Below, in pieces: positions 1-8,281 of a stretch of DNA of 64,000 nucleotides (within the stretch, counting starts at the first letter, position 1; the number at the start of each line of letters is the position of its first letter). Origin of the DNA: Burkholderia ambifaria (lineage in GTDB: Bacteria; Pseudomonadota; Gammaproteobacteria; Burkholderiales; Burkholderiaceae); NCBI RefSeq assembly GCF_001443045.1, contig NZ_LKPJ01000014.1:124001-188000 (forward strand), read 5' to 3'. The position numbers and the translations under genes were made by a program. The notes below the pieces were generated by a model. That model did not search any database, was not told the DNA's origin, and was given only the letters and a program-made list of their open reading frames with translations.

Positions 1-104
1 TCCCGATGTGGCGCGAAGGGATCGTTCTCGCCGAACGCCCGCTTGCGGAACGCGGTTGAAGAAAGTGTGCCGTCGGCACGATGCAACACGAAAGCTGCAG
101 TCAT
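1..104 (-). CDS. Partial unknown gene, N-terminus only
   Basis: The ATG has a strong Shine-Dalgarno sequence (AGGAGCAGG, 2-7 nt upstream) and opens a frame with no stop before the left edge. About 34 residues are visible, beginning MTAAFVLHRADGTL and continuing through a basic stretch (FRKRAFGEND). I do not recognise the family from this fragment. It lies 118 nt downstream of the short AraC gene on the same strand, so it could be cotranscribed with it. The good ribosome-binding site and open frame are the only support. Confidence 0.5.
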   Translation of the reverse strand, partial: MTAAFVLHRADGTLSSTAFRKRAFGENDPFAPHR

Positions 105-222
105 TCCTGCTCCTGTGCAATGCGCGGCGGCCTGGTCGAAACCCGTCGCGCGATATCGGAAATCGTCGTTCACCGGCATCGAGCCGGAAACCCGCGGGCG
201 GCACGCCGCCCGCGCTTGGCGC

Positions 223-678
223 CTACGCGGCGTGACACGACACGTCGCGGCGTTCGGCGCGCGGGCGCGTCGACGACGTTCGCGCCGGCGCGCCGCCCGG
301 CCGCGTGTGCACGTAGTCGCGCGGCGTGATCCCGAGCACCCGCCGGAAATGCCGGCACAGATGGCTCTGATCGAAAAAACCGACGTCGGTCGCGACGACC
401 GACGGTGCGAGACCGGCGCGCAGCAAGTCCTGCGCGCGCCGCACACGCACGAGGCACAGATACCGGTGCGGCGACAACCCGGTTTCACTGCGAAAGCGCG
501 CGGTGAAGCGCGACACGCTCAACCCGGCCACAGCCGCGAGCGTGTCGAGGTTCAGCGGCTGCGCGAACGACGCGTCGATCGTGCGCAGCACGTCGCCGAT
601 CGCGGTCGATACGGGCCGCGCGACACGAGGCGTGCGGGGCGTCACGCCCTCGAGCGGATCGTGGAACGGGATGGCCAT
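223..678 (-). CDS. Short AraC-family transcriptional regulator (DNA-binding domain only)
   Basis: A protein of about 151 residues that is essentially just the AraC/XylS DNA-binding domain. The first helix-turn-helix lies in LNLDTLAAVAGLSVSRF and the second in ATDVGFFDQSHLCRHFRR, followed by the family-typical GITPRDY. There is no N-terminal ligand domain, so effector sensing, if any, must be indirect. The chosen ATG has AGGA 8 nt upstream. An in-frame ATG at 693 overlaps the stop of a preceding small ORF and is an alternative start by translational coupling. It is the last regulator in a short operon with the FAD oxidase and is the obvious candidate regulator of the shared promoter element at 2156-2246 and 7864-7955 (inference). 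Confidence 0.85.
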   Translation of the reverse strand: MAIPFHDPLEGVTPRTPRVARPVSTAIGDVLRTIDASFAQPLNLDTLAAVAGLSVSRFTARFRSETGLSPHRYLCLVRVRRAQDLLRAGLAPSVVATDVGFFDQSHLCRHFRRVLGITPRDYVHTRPGGAPARTSSTRPRAERRDVSCHAA

Positions 679-689
679 GATCTCCGTCC

Positions 690-803
690 TCATGCCGCCG
701 CCTGCACGATAGCGGCCGGCGCGGCGAAGCCCACGATCGGAGACGGCTCGATCGACGTATCGGCCGCGCGAGCGGCGAGCGAACAAACAAAACGCACTTT
801 CAT
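690..803 (-). CDS. Small ORF, 37 codons, between oxidase and AraC genes
   Basis: An ATG with a near-consensus Shine-Dalgarno (GGAGGA, 7 nt upstream) opens a 37-codon frame starting MKVRFVCSLAARAADTS and ending in an alanine-rich tail. Its TGA overlaps the upstream alternative ATG of the AraC gene, a classical coupling arrangement. It begins 24 nt after the oxidase stop. The hydrophobic composition is mild and I recognise no family. It could be a real microprotein, a translational coupler feeding ribosomes to the regulator, or a chance frame in GC-rich DNA. The ribosome-binding site and junction geometry favour translation. Confidence 0.45.
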   Translation of the reverse strand: MKVRFVCSLAARAADTSIEPSPIVGFAAPAAIVQAAA

Positions 804-827
804 ATCGAATCCTCCGGAGCGCTGGCT

Positions 828-2105
828 TCAGTGCAGGAAGTCCTGCATCCGGTAATACGCGCCGACGATCGGCAGGAACCACGCGTGCCCGAAATGGCCG
901 GGTATGGCCGGCCAGTCGAGCTCGCGCCACGGATTCGACGCGGCCGCGCCGTACAGCACGTCGGCCATCACGCGGCCCATGTGCACGGACATCTGCACGC
1001 CGTGGCCGCTGTAGCCCATCGAGTAATAGAGTCCGTCGTGCTGGCCCGCGCGCGGCAGCCGGTCGGCGGTGATGTCGACCAGCCCGCCCCAGCAGTAATC
1101 GAGCCGCACCTTGGCCAGCTCGGGGAAATAGTCGGCCATGCCGGCGCGCAGGATGTCGCCGCTTTTCGCGTCGGAGTGCGGGCTCGACATCGCGAAGCGC
1201 GCGCGGCCGCCGAACAGCAGCCGGTTGTCGGGCGTCACGCGGAAGTAGTTGCCGATCTGGCGCGACGTCACGTAGGCACGGCGATGCGGGAACAGGCGGT
1301 TCAACTGCGCGTCGGGCAGCGGCTCGGTGACGACGATGAAGCTGCCGACCGGCGCGATGCGCCGCCGGAACCACGCGAACGGCCCGTGCTGCGATGCGCC
1401 GGTCGCGACCAGCACGCGATCGGCGACGATCGTGCCGCGCGAGGTGGTGAGCGTGTGGCGCTCGCCGTCGAGCCGCTCGAGCTGCGTGACCGCCGCATGC
1501 TCGTAGACGCGGGCGCCCGCCCGCACGGCTGCGTGCGCGAGCCCGACGCCGAACTTGCCCATGTGCATCTGCGCGCCATTGCGCTGCAACAGGCCGCCGT
1601 GGAAACCGTCGGAGCCGACTTCATCGCGGATCCGCGACGGCTCGATCAATTCGATGTCCGGATCGACGTCGTGCCGCAACGCGTCGAAGGTCTTGGCGAG
1701 CCCCGCGAAATGCTGCGGCTTCGCGGCGAGCTTCAGCTTGCCCGCACGCCGGAAGTCGCAGTCGATCGCGTGCTCGGCGACGATCGTCTCGACGCTCTTC
1801 ACCGCGCTTTCGTACGCGCGATAGAACCGTTTCGCCTGCTCGACACCGATTCGCGCGGCAAGCGACGCATAGTCCTGCGCGACGCCGGTATTGCACTGGC
1901 CGCCGTTGCGGCCCGACGCTTCGCCCGCGACCTGCGCGGCTTCGAGCACGACCACCGATACGCCGCGCTGCGCGAGCGCGAGCGCCGCCGACAACCCGGT
2001 GAAGCCGCCACCGATCACGACCACGTCCGCGCGCCCTTCGACGGGCCCTTCGCTGCCGGCGCGAAACGCGGGGCGAGTATCCAGCCAGTACGATTCCAGT
2101 TTCAT
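828..2105 (-). CDS. FAD-dependent oxidoreductase, gamma-glutamylputrescine oxidase (PuuB)-like
   Basis: A 425-residue member of the DAO/glycine-oxidase superfamily that oxidises C-N bonds of amines or amino acids with FAD, probably in the cytoplasm. The N-terminal dinucleotide-binding motif is VVVIGGGFTGLSAA (GGGFTG at residues 32-37), followed by the PuuB/YgaF-type GEASGRNGGQCNTG motif. The C-terminal half has GGRARF and the FAD-closing YSMGYSGHGVQMS segment. The start is chosen for AAGGA 6 nt upstream. Upstream lies a promoter region resembling that of the ABC importer; downstream come a small ORF and an AraC regulator. With the importer, aminotransferase and aldehyde dehydrogenase nearby, a role in amine or opine-like catabolism is likely. 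The exact substrate cannot be read from the sequence. Confidence 0.85.
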   Translation of the reverse strand: MKLESYWLDTRPAFRAGSEGPVEGRADVVVIGGGFTGLSAALALAQRGVSVVVLEAAQVAGEASGRNGGQCNTGVAQDYASLAARIGVEQAKRFYRAYESAVKSVETIVAEHAIDCDFRRAGKLKLAAKPQHFAGLAKTFDALRHDVDPDIELIEPSRIRDEVGSDGFHGGLLQRNGAQMHMGKFGVGLAHAAVRAGARVYEHAAVTQLERLDGERHTLTTSRGTIVADRVLVATGASQHGPFAWFRRRIAPVGSFIVVTEPLPDAQLNRLFPHRRAYVTSRQIGNYFRVTPDNRLLFGGRARFAMSSPHSDAKSGDILRAGMADYFPELAKVRLDYCWGGLVDITADRLPRAGQHDGLYYSMGYSGHGVQMSVHMGRVMADVLYGAAASNPWRELDWPAIPGHFGHAWFLPIVGAYYRMQDFLH

Positions 2106-2155
2106 CGGATCCTTCTTTTGCATTCCGGCGACGGCACGCAACGGCCGTTCATTGC

Positions 2156-2246
2156 AAGTTATTTAATCACCGTCAAAAAGCGCAGTTGCCGCGTATTCGC
2201 GCGCGGCGCGCGTACAAATCTCCGTTTTGCGCGACCGCCGCAGCAG
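2156..2246 (-). promoter_or_regulatory. Shared promoter/operator element, copy A (oxidase operon)
   Basis: A block of about 90 bp, 51 bp upstream of the oxidase start, aligns with few gaps to the region at 7864-7955 upstream of the importer operon. Two conserved cores on the plus strand are ATTTAATCACCGTCAAAAAG and CCGTTTTGCGCGACC. Read on the minus strand, the proximal core contains TTAAAT, a plausible -10 hexamer, with no good -35, which suggests activator dependence. This implies that oxidase and importer are co-regulated. The regulator is not proven; the AraC gene of the same operon is the first candidate. Confidence 0.6.
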
Positions 2247-2280
2247 ACTATGCGGGACGTCCGCTGCCGCGGCCCGCGCG

Positions 2281-4155
2281 CTACAGACGCACCGGCTGCG
2301 CCGGCGCGACGTCGGCCTGCCCCGGCTCCGCCTGGAAGCGCGCGAGGTCTTCCTCGCTGCGATGGCACAGCACCTGCGCGCCGTTCTCGAGCGTGCGCAG
2401 CGCGGGGGCGGTCCGGTTGCATACGCCGTCCACCCGCATCGCGCAGCGCGACAGGAACGGACACAGCTCGGCATCGTCGGCGCTCGCGCCGATCGGCACC
2501 AGCGGCCGGTGGCAACGCTCGGCCGCATCGTCGAGCCAGCCCGCGCGCAGCTCCGGCGCGGACGACACGAGCAGGTGCGAATACGGGTGATAAGGCGGCG
2601 CGCACAGCGCATCTCGGCTGCCCGTCTCGACACGACGGCCCGCATACAGCACGACGATGTCGTCGCTGATCGCGCGCACTTTCGCGATGTCGTGCGTGAT
2701 GAACACATACGACACACCGAGCTTCGCCTGCAGGTCGCGCAGCAAATCCATGATCGCGGCACCGACCACGGTGTCGAGCGCCGACGTCACCTCGTCGCAC
2801 AGGATCAGGTCGGGCTCGGCCGCGAGCGCACGCGCCAGGTTCACGCGCTGCTTCTGTCCGCCGGACAGCTCGCCGGTGCGCCGCGCGGCCACCGCCTGCG
2901 GCAGCCGCACGAGTTCGAGCAGTTCCGCGACGCGCTGCCGCGCACGCGCGCCCTTGATCCCGTGATAGAACGCGAGCGGCCGCGCGAGCGTGCGCTCGAC
3001 GGTATGCACCGGATTGAGCGCGGTATCGGCGTTCTGGAACACGATCTGCACGCGGCGGTGCTGCTCCTTGGTGCGCTTGCCGATGTCGAGCGCGAGCGGC
3101 TCGCCGTCGAGCAGGATCTGTCCGCCCGTCGCGGGCACGAGACCCGCGATCACCTTCGCGAGCGTCGTCTTGCCGGAGCCCGACTCGCCGATCACGCCGA
3201 CCGTCTGCCCGCGCCCGATGCGCAGGTCCACTTCGTGCAGGATCACCTTCGCGGGCCAGCCCGTCGCGGTACGACCGCCGTAGCCGGCGATCGCGCCGCG
3301 CACGTCGAGCAGCGGCGCCGGTGCGGCGCGCGCCGCCTTGGCGTCGCGTTCGGCATCGGCCGGCGTGACGGCCGCGATCAGGCTTTGCGTATACGGGTGC
3401 GCTGGCGCATGCAGGATCTGTTCGGTATCGCCCGACTCGCGGATCACGCCGTCGCTCAGCACGACGATCCGGTCGGCCATCTGCGCGACCACCGCCAGAT
3501 CGTGCGACACGTACACCGCACTCATCCCGTAGCGCCGGATCACGCTCTTGAACGCCTGCAGCACGTCGATCTGCGTGGTCACGTCGAGCGCGGTGGTGGG
3601 CTCGTCGAGGATCACCAGCTCCGGATCGGTGATCAGCGCCATCGCGGCCATCAGCCGCTGCAGCTGGCCGCCCGACACCTGGTGCGGATAGCGCTTGCCG
3701 ATCGTTTCCGGCTCGGGCAGCGCGAGCGCGCGGAACAGCTCGACCGCCTTCGCCTGCGCGTCGCGCTTCGACAGCGTCTTGTGGATCAGCGCGCTCTCGA
3801 TCACCTGGTCGAGGATCGTGCGCGACGGGTTGAACGCGGCGGCCGCGCTCTGCGCGATATACGCGACGCGGCGGCCGCGCAATGCGGTCAGCGCCTGCGC
3901 GGACAGCGCGCACACGTCCGTGCCGCCGATCTTCACCGAGCCGCCGGCGATCCGGCAACCGGCGCGCGCATGCCCCATCAGCGACAGCGCGATCGTCGTC
4001 TTGCCCGAGCCGGACTCGCCGATCAGCGCGAGCACCTCGCCGCGCCCGATGTCGAAGTCGACGTCGTGAACGATCGTCGTTTCCGCGCCACCCGGACGGC
4101 CGCCGACCACGCGCAGCCCGCGTACCTCGACGAGCGGAGTCGATTCATCTCGCAT
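2281..4155 (-). CDS. Fused dipeptide/oligopeptide ABC transporter ATPase (DppD-DppF type)
   Basis: A 624-residue protein with two complete ABC ATPase halves. Half one has Walker A GESGSGKTT (residues 46-54), signature VSGGQLQRL and Walker B LVILDEPTTAL. Half two has Walker A near residue 322, signature LSGGQKQRV and LILCDEVTSAL, and ends with the Cys-rich oligopeptide-transporter C-terminal domain (CPFLSRCAM...CNR). It powers import through the two permeases encoded upstream, replacing separate DppD and DppF proteins. Its ATG overlaps the permease stop (TGATG), indicating translational coupling. Substrate class (peptide, nickel, opine or other) is not determined by the ATPase. The 175 bp after it hold the shared promoter element of the next operon. 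Confidence 0.92.
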   Translation of the reverse strand: MRDESTPLVEVRGLRVVGGRPGGAETTIVHDVDFDIGRGEVLALIGESGSGKTTIALSLMGHARAGCRIAGGSVKIGGTDVCALSAQALTALRGRRVAYIAQSAAAAFNPSRTILDQVIESALIHKTLSKRDAQAKAVELFRALALPEPETIGKRYPHQVSGGQLQRLMAAMALITDPELVILDEPTTALDVTTQIDVLQAFKSVIRRYGMSAVYVSHDLAVVAQMADRIVVLSDGVIRESGDTEQILHAPAHPYTQSLIAAVTPADAERDAKAARAAPAPLLDVRGAIAGYGGRTATGWPAKVILHEVDLRIGRGQTVGVIGESGSGKTTLAKVIAGLVPATGGQILLDGEPLALDIGKRTKEQHRRVQIVFQNADTALNPVHTVERTLARPLAFYHGIKGARARQRVAELLELVRLPQAVAARRTGELSGGQKQRVNLARALAAEPDLILCDEVTSALDTVVGAAIMDLLRDLQAKLGVSYVFITHDIAKVRAISDDIVVLYAGRRVETGSRDALCAPPYHPYSHLLVSSAPELRAGWLDDAAERCHRPLVPIGASADDAELCPFLSRCAMRVDGVCNRTAPALRTLENGAQVLCHRSEEDLARFQAEPGQADVAPAQPVRL

Positions 4156-5123
4156 CAGTGTTCTCCCGCGGCCGCGGCCGCGCCCTTACGGCGGCCGCGA
4201 TGCGGCAGGCCGTCGATCAACAGGTTGACGCCCACCGTCAGGATCGCGATCGCGACCGCGGGCATGATCGCGACGGCCGAGCCGTCGCCGAGGCTGGCGA
4301 TGTTCTCGCGCACGAGCGAGCCGAGGTCCGCATACGGCGGCTGCACGCCGAGCCCGAGAAAGCTCAGGCCGCTCAGCAGCAGCACGACGAACGTGAAGCG
4401 CAGCCCGGTATCCGCGAGCATCGGGTGAATCATGTTCGGCAGCATCTCGACGCAGGCGATGTACAGCGCGCTCTCGCCGCGTGCACGCGCGACCTGCACG
4501 AATTCGAGCGTGCTGATGTTGACCGCCAGCGCGCGCGCGATCCGGTACGAGCCGGGCATGTAACTGACCGCGGCGGTGAGGACCAGCAGCGGCAGCGACG
4601 AGCCGAACGCGGCGACGAACATCAGCGCGAACATCTTCGACGGAATCGACGTGAGCGCGTCGAGCAGCCGGCTCATCGTCTCGTCGACCGCGCGGCCCGA
4701 CACGGTCGCGAGCAGCCCGAGCGTCGTGCCGGTCAGCGCGGCGAGCAGCACCGCGGCCAGCGCGAGCAGCACGGTCAGCCGCGTGCCGTACAGGATCCGG
4801 CTCAGCATGTCGCGGCCGAGGAAGTCGGAGCCGAACGGCAGTTTCGCGCCGAACGGCGCGAACACGTCCGTCGTGACGATCGCGCCGACGTCGTGCGGCG
4901 CGAGCAGCGGCGCGAACACGGCGACGAACAGCATCAGGGCGACCATCGACAGGCCGACGCGGCCGCCTGTCGTCAGTTGCACGCGGAGGGCGCGGCGCTT
5001 GCGCGGCTGGTCGGGGGCCGGCGCGGCGGGCGGCGGCGCGCCGCCCCACGGTGGTTGCTGATCGCCTGACGGCGGCAGCGCACTGCTGCGTTGTACGGGT
5101 TCGGTCGGGTGCATGGTGGGCAT
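4155..5123 (-). CDS. Peptide-type ABC transporter permease (DppC-like)
   Basis: A 322-residue inner-membrane permease of the DppC/OppC type. It has a proline-rich cytoplasmic N-terminus (about 45 residues), one membrane helix (VGLSMVALMLFVAVFAPLLA), a periplasmic stretch with GSDFLGRDMLSR that is diagnostic for DppC, then five further helices. The EAA-like coupling loop is RARGESALYIACVEMLPNM. It pairs with the DppB-type permease upstream and overlaps the ATPase start by two bases. An alternative start three codons in (MHPTEP) cannot be excluded because neither ATG has a strong ribosome-binding site. Confidence 0.9.
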   Translation of the reverse strand: MPTMHPTEPVQRSSALPPSGDQQPPWGGAPPPAAPAPDQPRKRRALRVQLTTGGRVGLSMVALMLFVAVFAPLLAPHDVGAIVTTDVFAPFGAKLPFGSDFLGRDMLSRILYGTRLTVLLALAAVLLAALTGTTLGLLATVSGRAVDETMSRLLDALTSIPSKMFALMFVAAFGSSLPLLVLTAAVSYMPGSYRIARALAVNISTLEFVQVARARGESALYIACVEMLPNMIHPMLADTGLRFTFVVLLLSGLSFLGLGVQPPYADLGSLVRENIASLGDGSAVAIMPAVAIAILTVGVNLLIDGLPHRGRRKGAAAAAGEH

Positions 5124-5144
5124 CTCGTAAGGAAGACGGGGCGC

Positions 5145-6098
5145 TCAGGTCCGCAGTCGCGGGTTCGACACGATCGAGCACAGGTCGGCGAACAGCACGA
5201 GCGTCAGGTAGGCGACGCAGAAGATCAGCGTGCACGCCTGGACCAGCGGGAAATCGCGGTTGCTGACGGCGTCGACCATCAGGCTCGCCAGACCCGGATA
5301 GTTGAAGATCGTCTCGACGACGATCACGCCGCCGAGCAGATACGACAGGCTCAACGCGATCGCATTGGCGATCGGGCCGATCGCGTTCGGCAGCGCATGG
5401 CGCAGCACGACGCGTGCGGGACTCGCGCCCTTCAACACGGCCATCTCGACATACGATGCGCTCAACTGCTCGATCACCGCGGCGCGCGTCATGCGTGCCA
5501 TCTGCGCGATCACGACCGCGCACAGCGTCAGCACCGGCATCGCATATGCACGCAGGAAATCGTGCAGGCTTTCGATCGGGCCGCTGTACGACAGCGCGGA
5601 CAGCCAGCGCAATTTCACCGCGAACAAGAGCACGGCGACCGTCGCGATCAGGAATTCCGGCGTCGCGACGAGCGACAGCGTGCCGAGGCTGATCGCGCGA
5701 TCGACCACCGACTCGCGCTTGACGGCCGCGAGGATGCCGAGCAGCAGCGCGATCGGCACCGACACGGCGGTCGTGATCGCCGCGAGCGTGAGCGATTTCG
5801 GCAGGCGTGTGCCGATCATCTCGGACACCGGCATGTCGCCGGACAGCGACCGACCGAAATCGCCGTGCAACAGCCCGGCGAGCCAGTGCACGTAACGCAC
5901 GTGCGCCGGCATGTCGAGACCGAACTGCTGGCGCAGCGCGGCGACCGTCTCCGGTGTCGCCGACTGGCCGAGGGCGGCCTGCGCGGCGTCGCCCGGCAGC
6001 AGATTCGTAATGGTGAAGATGATCGCGGACACGATCAGCAACGTCAGCGCGGTGACCGCGATGCGTCGGCCGATCAGGCCGATGAGAATTCGGTTCAT
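5145..6098 (-). CDS. Peptide-type ABC transporter permease (DppB-like)
   Basis: A 317-residue DppB/OppB permease. The first helix is IAVTALTLLIVSAIIFTITNLLPGD, and the LPGD motif following it is typical of the family. It continues with the periplasmic FGLDMPAHVRYVHWL region, which orients the long loop, then five more helices and the EAA loop (MAVLKGASPARVVLRHALPN). The chosen start has GGGAG 9 nt upstream; longer in-frame starts would add a charged, non-membrane leader. It follows the binding-protein gene across a strong hairpin at 6126-6155, which may set its expression below that of the binding protein. Confidence 0.9.
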   Translation of the reverse strand: MNRILIGLIGRRIAVTALTLLIVSAIIFTITNLLPGDAAQAALGQSATPETVAALRQQFGLDMPAHVRYVHWLAGLLHGDFGRSLSGDMPVSEMIGTRLPKSLTLAAITTAVSVPIALLLGILAAVKRESVVDRAISLGTLSLVATPEFLIATVAVLLFAVKLRWLSALSYSGPIESLHDFLRAYAMPVLTLCAVVIAQMARMTRAAVIEQLSASYVEMAVLKGASPARVVLRHALPNAIGPIANAIALSLSYLLGGVIVVETIFNYPGLASLMVDAVSNRDFPLVQACTLIFCVAYLTLVLFADLCSIVSNPRLRT

Positions 6099-6125
6099 GA
6101 AGCGACACTCCCGAAAAGGCCGCGC

Positions 6126-6155
6126 GCGGCCGGCGCGGTGACCCGCACCGGCCGC
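6126..6155 (-). terminator. Strong intercistronic hairpin after the binding-protein gene
   Basis: Two 13-nt arms (6126-6138 and 6143-6155) pair with one G-U wobble around a 4-nt loop on the minus-strand transcript. The hairpin begins 22 nt after the binding-protein stop and lies before the permease start. CTTTTC follows about 13 nt downstream. It could act as a partial terminator or as a 3' stabiliser that raises binding-protein mRNA relative to the membrane subunits. Confidence 0.6.
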
Positions 6156-6177
6156 ATGGCGGCCGCCAGCCACAACG

Positions 6178-7761
6178 TCATGCGTTCCACCACACGTTCT
6201 CGGCGAACATGAAGCCCATCATCCCGCCGGTCGGGATCGAACCGAGACCGGCGAGCCGCTTGTCATAGCCGTCGAGGAAGCTGATGAAGGCCGGAATGCC
6301 GACGCGGCCCTGTTGCGACACGATCACCTGCATGTCGCCGTACATCTGCTTGCGCTTCGCGTCGTCGGTTTCCGAACGCGCGGCGAGCAGCAGCTGGTCG
6401 AACTTCGCGTTCTTCCAGCCCGACTCGTTCCACGACGCATCCGACTTGAAGAACTGCGTGAACAGCACGTCGGCGCTCGAGCGCGGGTTGATGTTGCCGA
6501 AGGTGAGCGGGTGCTTCATCCAGTGGTTCGACCAGTAGCCATCGGGCGACGCGCGGTTGACCTGCAGGTTCAGCCCGATCTTCTGGCCGGCCTGCTGCAG
6601 CAGCACGGCCATTTCGATCGAGCCGTTCGCGTCGGACGTCGCATAGATCGGCGGCAGTGTGGCGCCCAGCGCGCCCGCCTTCTGGAACAGGAATTTCGCC
6701 TTGTCCGGATCGTGCGGCCGCTGCGGCAGCGACGCGTTGAAGTAGCGATGCCCCGGCGGAATCGGCTGGTCGTTGCCGATCACCGAGTAGCCGCGGAACA
6801 CCGCCGAGCGGATCTGCTCGCGATCGAACAGGTACTTCATCCCTTCGACGAAATCGGGGTTCGCGACGAGCGGGTTGTCGCTGCGCATGATCAGGTCGGT
6901 ATAGAGCCCCGACTTGGTTTCCTTCAGCGCGTAGCCCGGCGTCGACGCGACCCGCTGCGTCGAGCGCGGATCGATCGCGTTGATCAGGTGCACGTCGCCC
7001 GACAGCAGCGCGTTCAGGCGCGCGGCGCTGTCGCTGATGCCGATCAGCTCGATCTCGTCGAGATACGGCCTGCCCGGCTTGAAGTAGCTGTCGTTGCGCA
7101 CGCCGACGGTCGACACGCCCGGCTTGAACGATTTCAGCTTGTAAGGGCCGCAGCCGATGGCGGTCGCGAAGTCGGTCGTGCCGTCCTTGACGATCACGAG
7201 CTGCGGCGTCGCGAGGATCACCGGCAGGTCGGCGTTCGCGCTGGCGAGCGTGAGCGTAACTTCGTCCGGGCCGCTCGCCTTCGCATCGGCGAACTGGTCG
7301 GCGAGCGGCTTGACCTTCGACGCGGTGGCCGGGTTCTTGTGGCGCATCAGCGAAAACACCACGTCGGCCGGGCCGACCGATTTCCCGTCGTGGAACGTGA
7401 CGCCCTTGCGCAGCTTGATGACCCACGTCTTCGCGTCGGTCGTATGCAGCGACTCGGCCAGATTCATCTGCGGCGTGAGGCTTTGATCCAGCTGCGTGAG
7501 GCCGCTGTAGAACATGAAGAAGCGGATGTAGTCGGCACCCGTCGAGCCCTTGGCCGGATCGAGCGTATCGGCCGTCGAACTCGATTCGTTCGCGACCCGG
7601 ATCTTGCCGCCGCGCTTGGCGGCCGGTGCTGCGAATGCGGATTGCATGCCGGTCAGCAGCCCGCCGCCGCCGACGGCCATCATGCCGCTCGCCGCCATGA
7701 CCCGCATCATGTCGCGGCGCGTGATGCCGCCCTTGCCGCCGTTGTCGATATCGTCGCTCAT
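6178..7761 (-). CDS. Periplasmic substrate-binding protein of peptide-type ABC importer, Tat-exported
   Basis: A 527-residue SBP_bac_5 family protein that captures ligand in the periplasm for the DppBC-DF importer encoded immediately downstream. The N-terminus carries a twin-arginine signal (ITRRDMMRVMA, RR at 15-16), a hydrophobic stretch and an AFA-AP cleavage region, so it is probably exported folded. The mature part has GGKIRVANESSSTADTLDPA and the family hallmark WVIKLRKGVTFHDGKSVGPADV. It is the first gene of its operon; the upstream region contains copy B of the shared element. Family members bind peptides, opines, nickel or oligosaccharides. The oxidase and aminotransferase context points to a nitrogenous compound (inference). 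Confidence 0.92.
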   Translation of the reverse strand: MSDDIDNGGKGGITRRDMMRVMAASGMMAVGGGGLLTGMQSAFAAPAAKRGGKIRVANESSSTADTLDPAKGSTGADYIRFFMFYSGLTQLDQSLTPQMNLAESLHTTDAKTWVIKLRKGVTFHDGKSVGPADVVFSLMRHKNPATASKVKPLADQFADAKASGPDEVTLTLASANADLPVILATPQLVIVKDGTTDFATAIGCGPYKLKSFKPGVSTVGVRNDSYFKPGRPYLDEIELIGISDSAARLNALLSGDVHLINAIDPRSTQRVASTPGYALKETKSGLYTDLIMRSDNPLVANPDFVEGMKYLFDREQIRSAVFRGYSVIGNDQPIPPGHRYFNASLPQRPHDPDKAKFLFQKAGALGATLPPIYATSDANGSIEMAVLLQQAGQKIGLNLQVNRASPDGYWSNHWMKHPLTFGNINPRSSADVLFTQFFKSDASWNESGWKNAKFDQLLLAARSETDDAKRKQMYGDMQVIVSQQGRVGIPAFISFLDGYDKRLAGLGSIPTGGMMGFMFAENVWWNA

Positions 7762-7863
7762 CCGAACTGCTCCTGACTGTGGAAAGTGGGGTCTGGGGTC
7801 CAGCGTGGTTCGAGAAACCCGTCGCGCCCGCCTGCTGGTAGCGGGCGCGACGCCCTGCGTACT

Positions 7864-7955
7864 AAGTTCATTTAAGCACCGCCAAAATGCGGGTTATCGC
7901 GATTCGGGGCGGCCGCACGATACGATTCGACCGTTTTGAGCCACCCGCGCAGCAT
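7864..7955 (-). promoter_or_regulatory. Shared promoter/operator element, copy B (importer operon)
   Basis: Located 103 bp upstream of the binding-protein start, this block aligns along about 90 bp with copy A at 2156-2246. Conserved cores on the plus strand are ATTTAAGCACCGCCAAAAT and CCGTTTTGAGCCACC. On the minus strand the proximal core reads TTAAATGAACTT, giving the same TTAAAT candidate -10 hexamer as copy A. Conservation across both cores, with similar spacing, is more than expected from shared base composition. Confidence 0.6.
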
Positions 7956-8281
7956 GATTTGCTGCGTGCTCGCGCATACCGTCGTTTGCCCGGTGCAGTT
8001 GTCGCGACGACCACGTAAGGACGGCGCGACGAACGAAATCGTAAAGCGACGCGCGCCGCAGATTGCACCGACAAAATTGCGCGTTCGGCATCCGAAACGC
8101 GTTCGACACGGGCAAACCGCATGTTTGCGTCGAATGCATGCCCGCGCGATTTGCCGGCGCCGTCCAAGGCCTCGCCACCAACGTTCAGACGATTGCCCGC
8201 TTCATCGAAACCGGCCTGCCCCGACGGCCGCGGCACGGCCGGAGTAACCGGTGGCAGCGCGGCCCGCTCGCGGGCCGCGCT

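Noticed and set aside
7868-8236. 122-codon minus-strand frame upstream of the importer operon
   Set aside because: It overlaps the conserved promoter block, has a basic low-information composition and no family resemblance.
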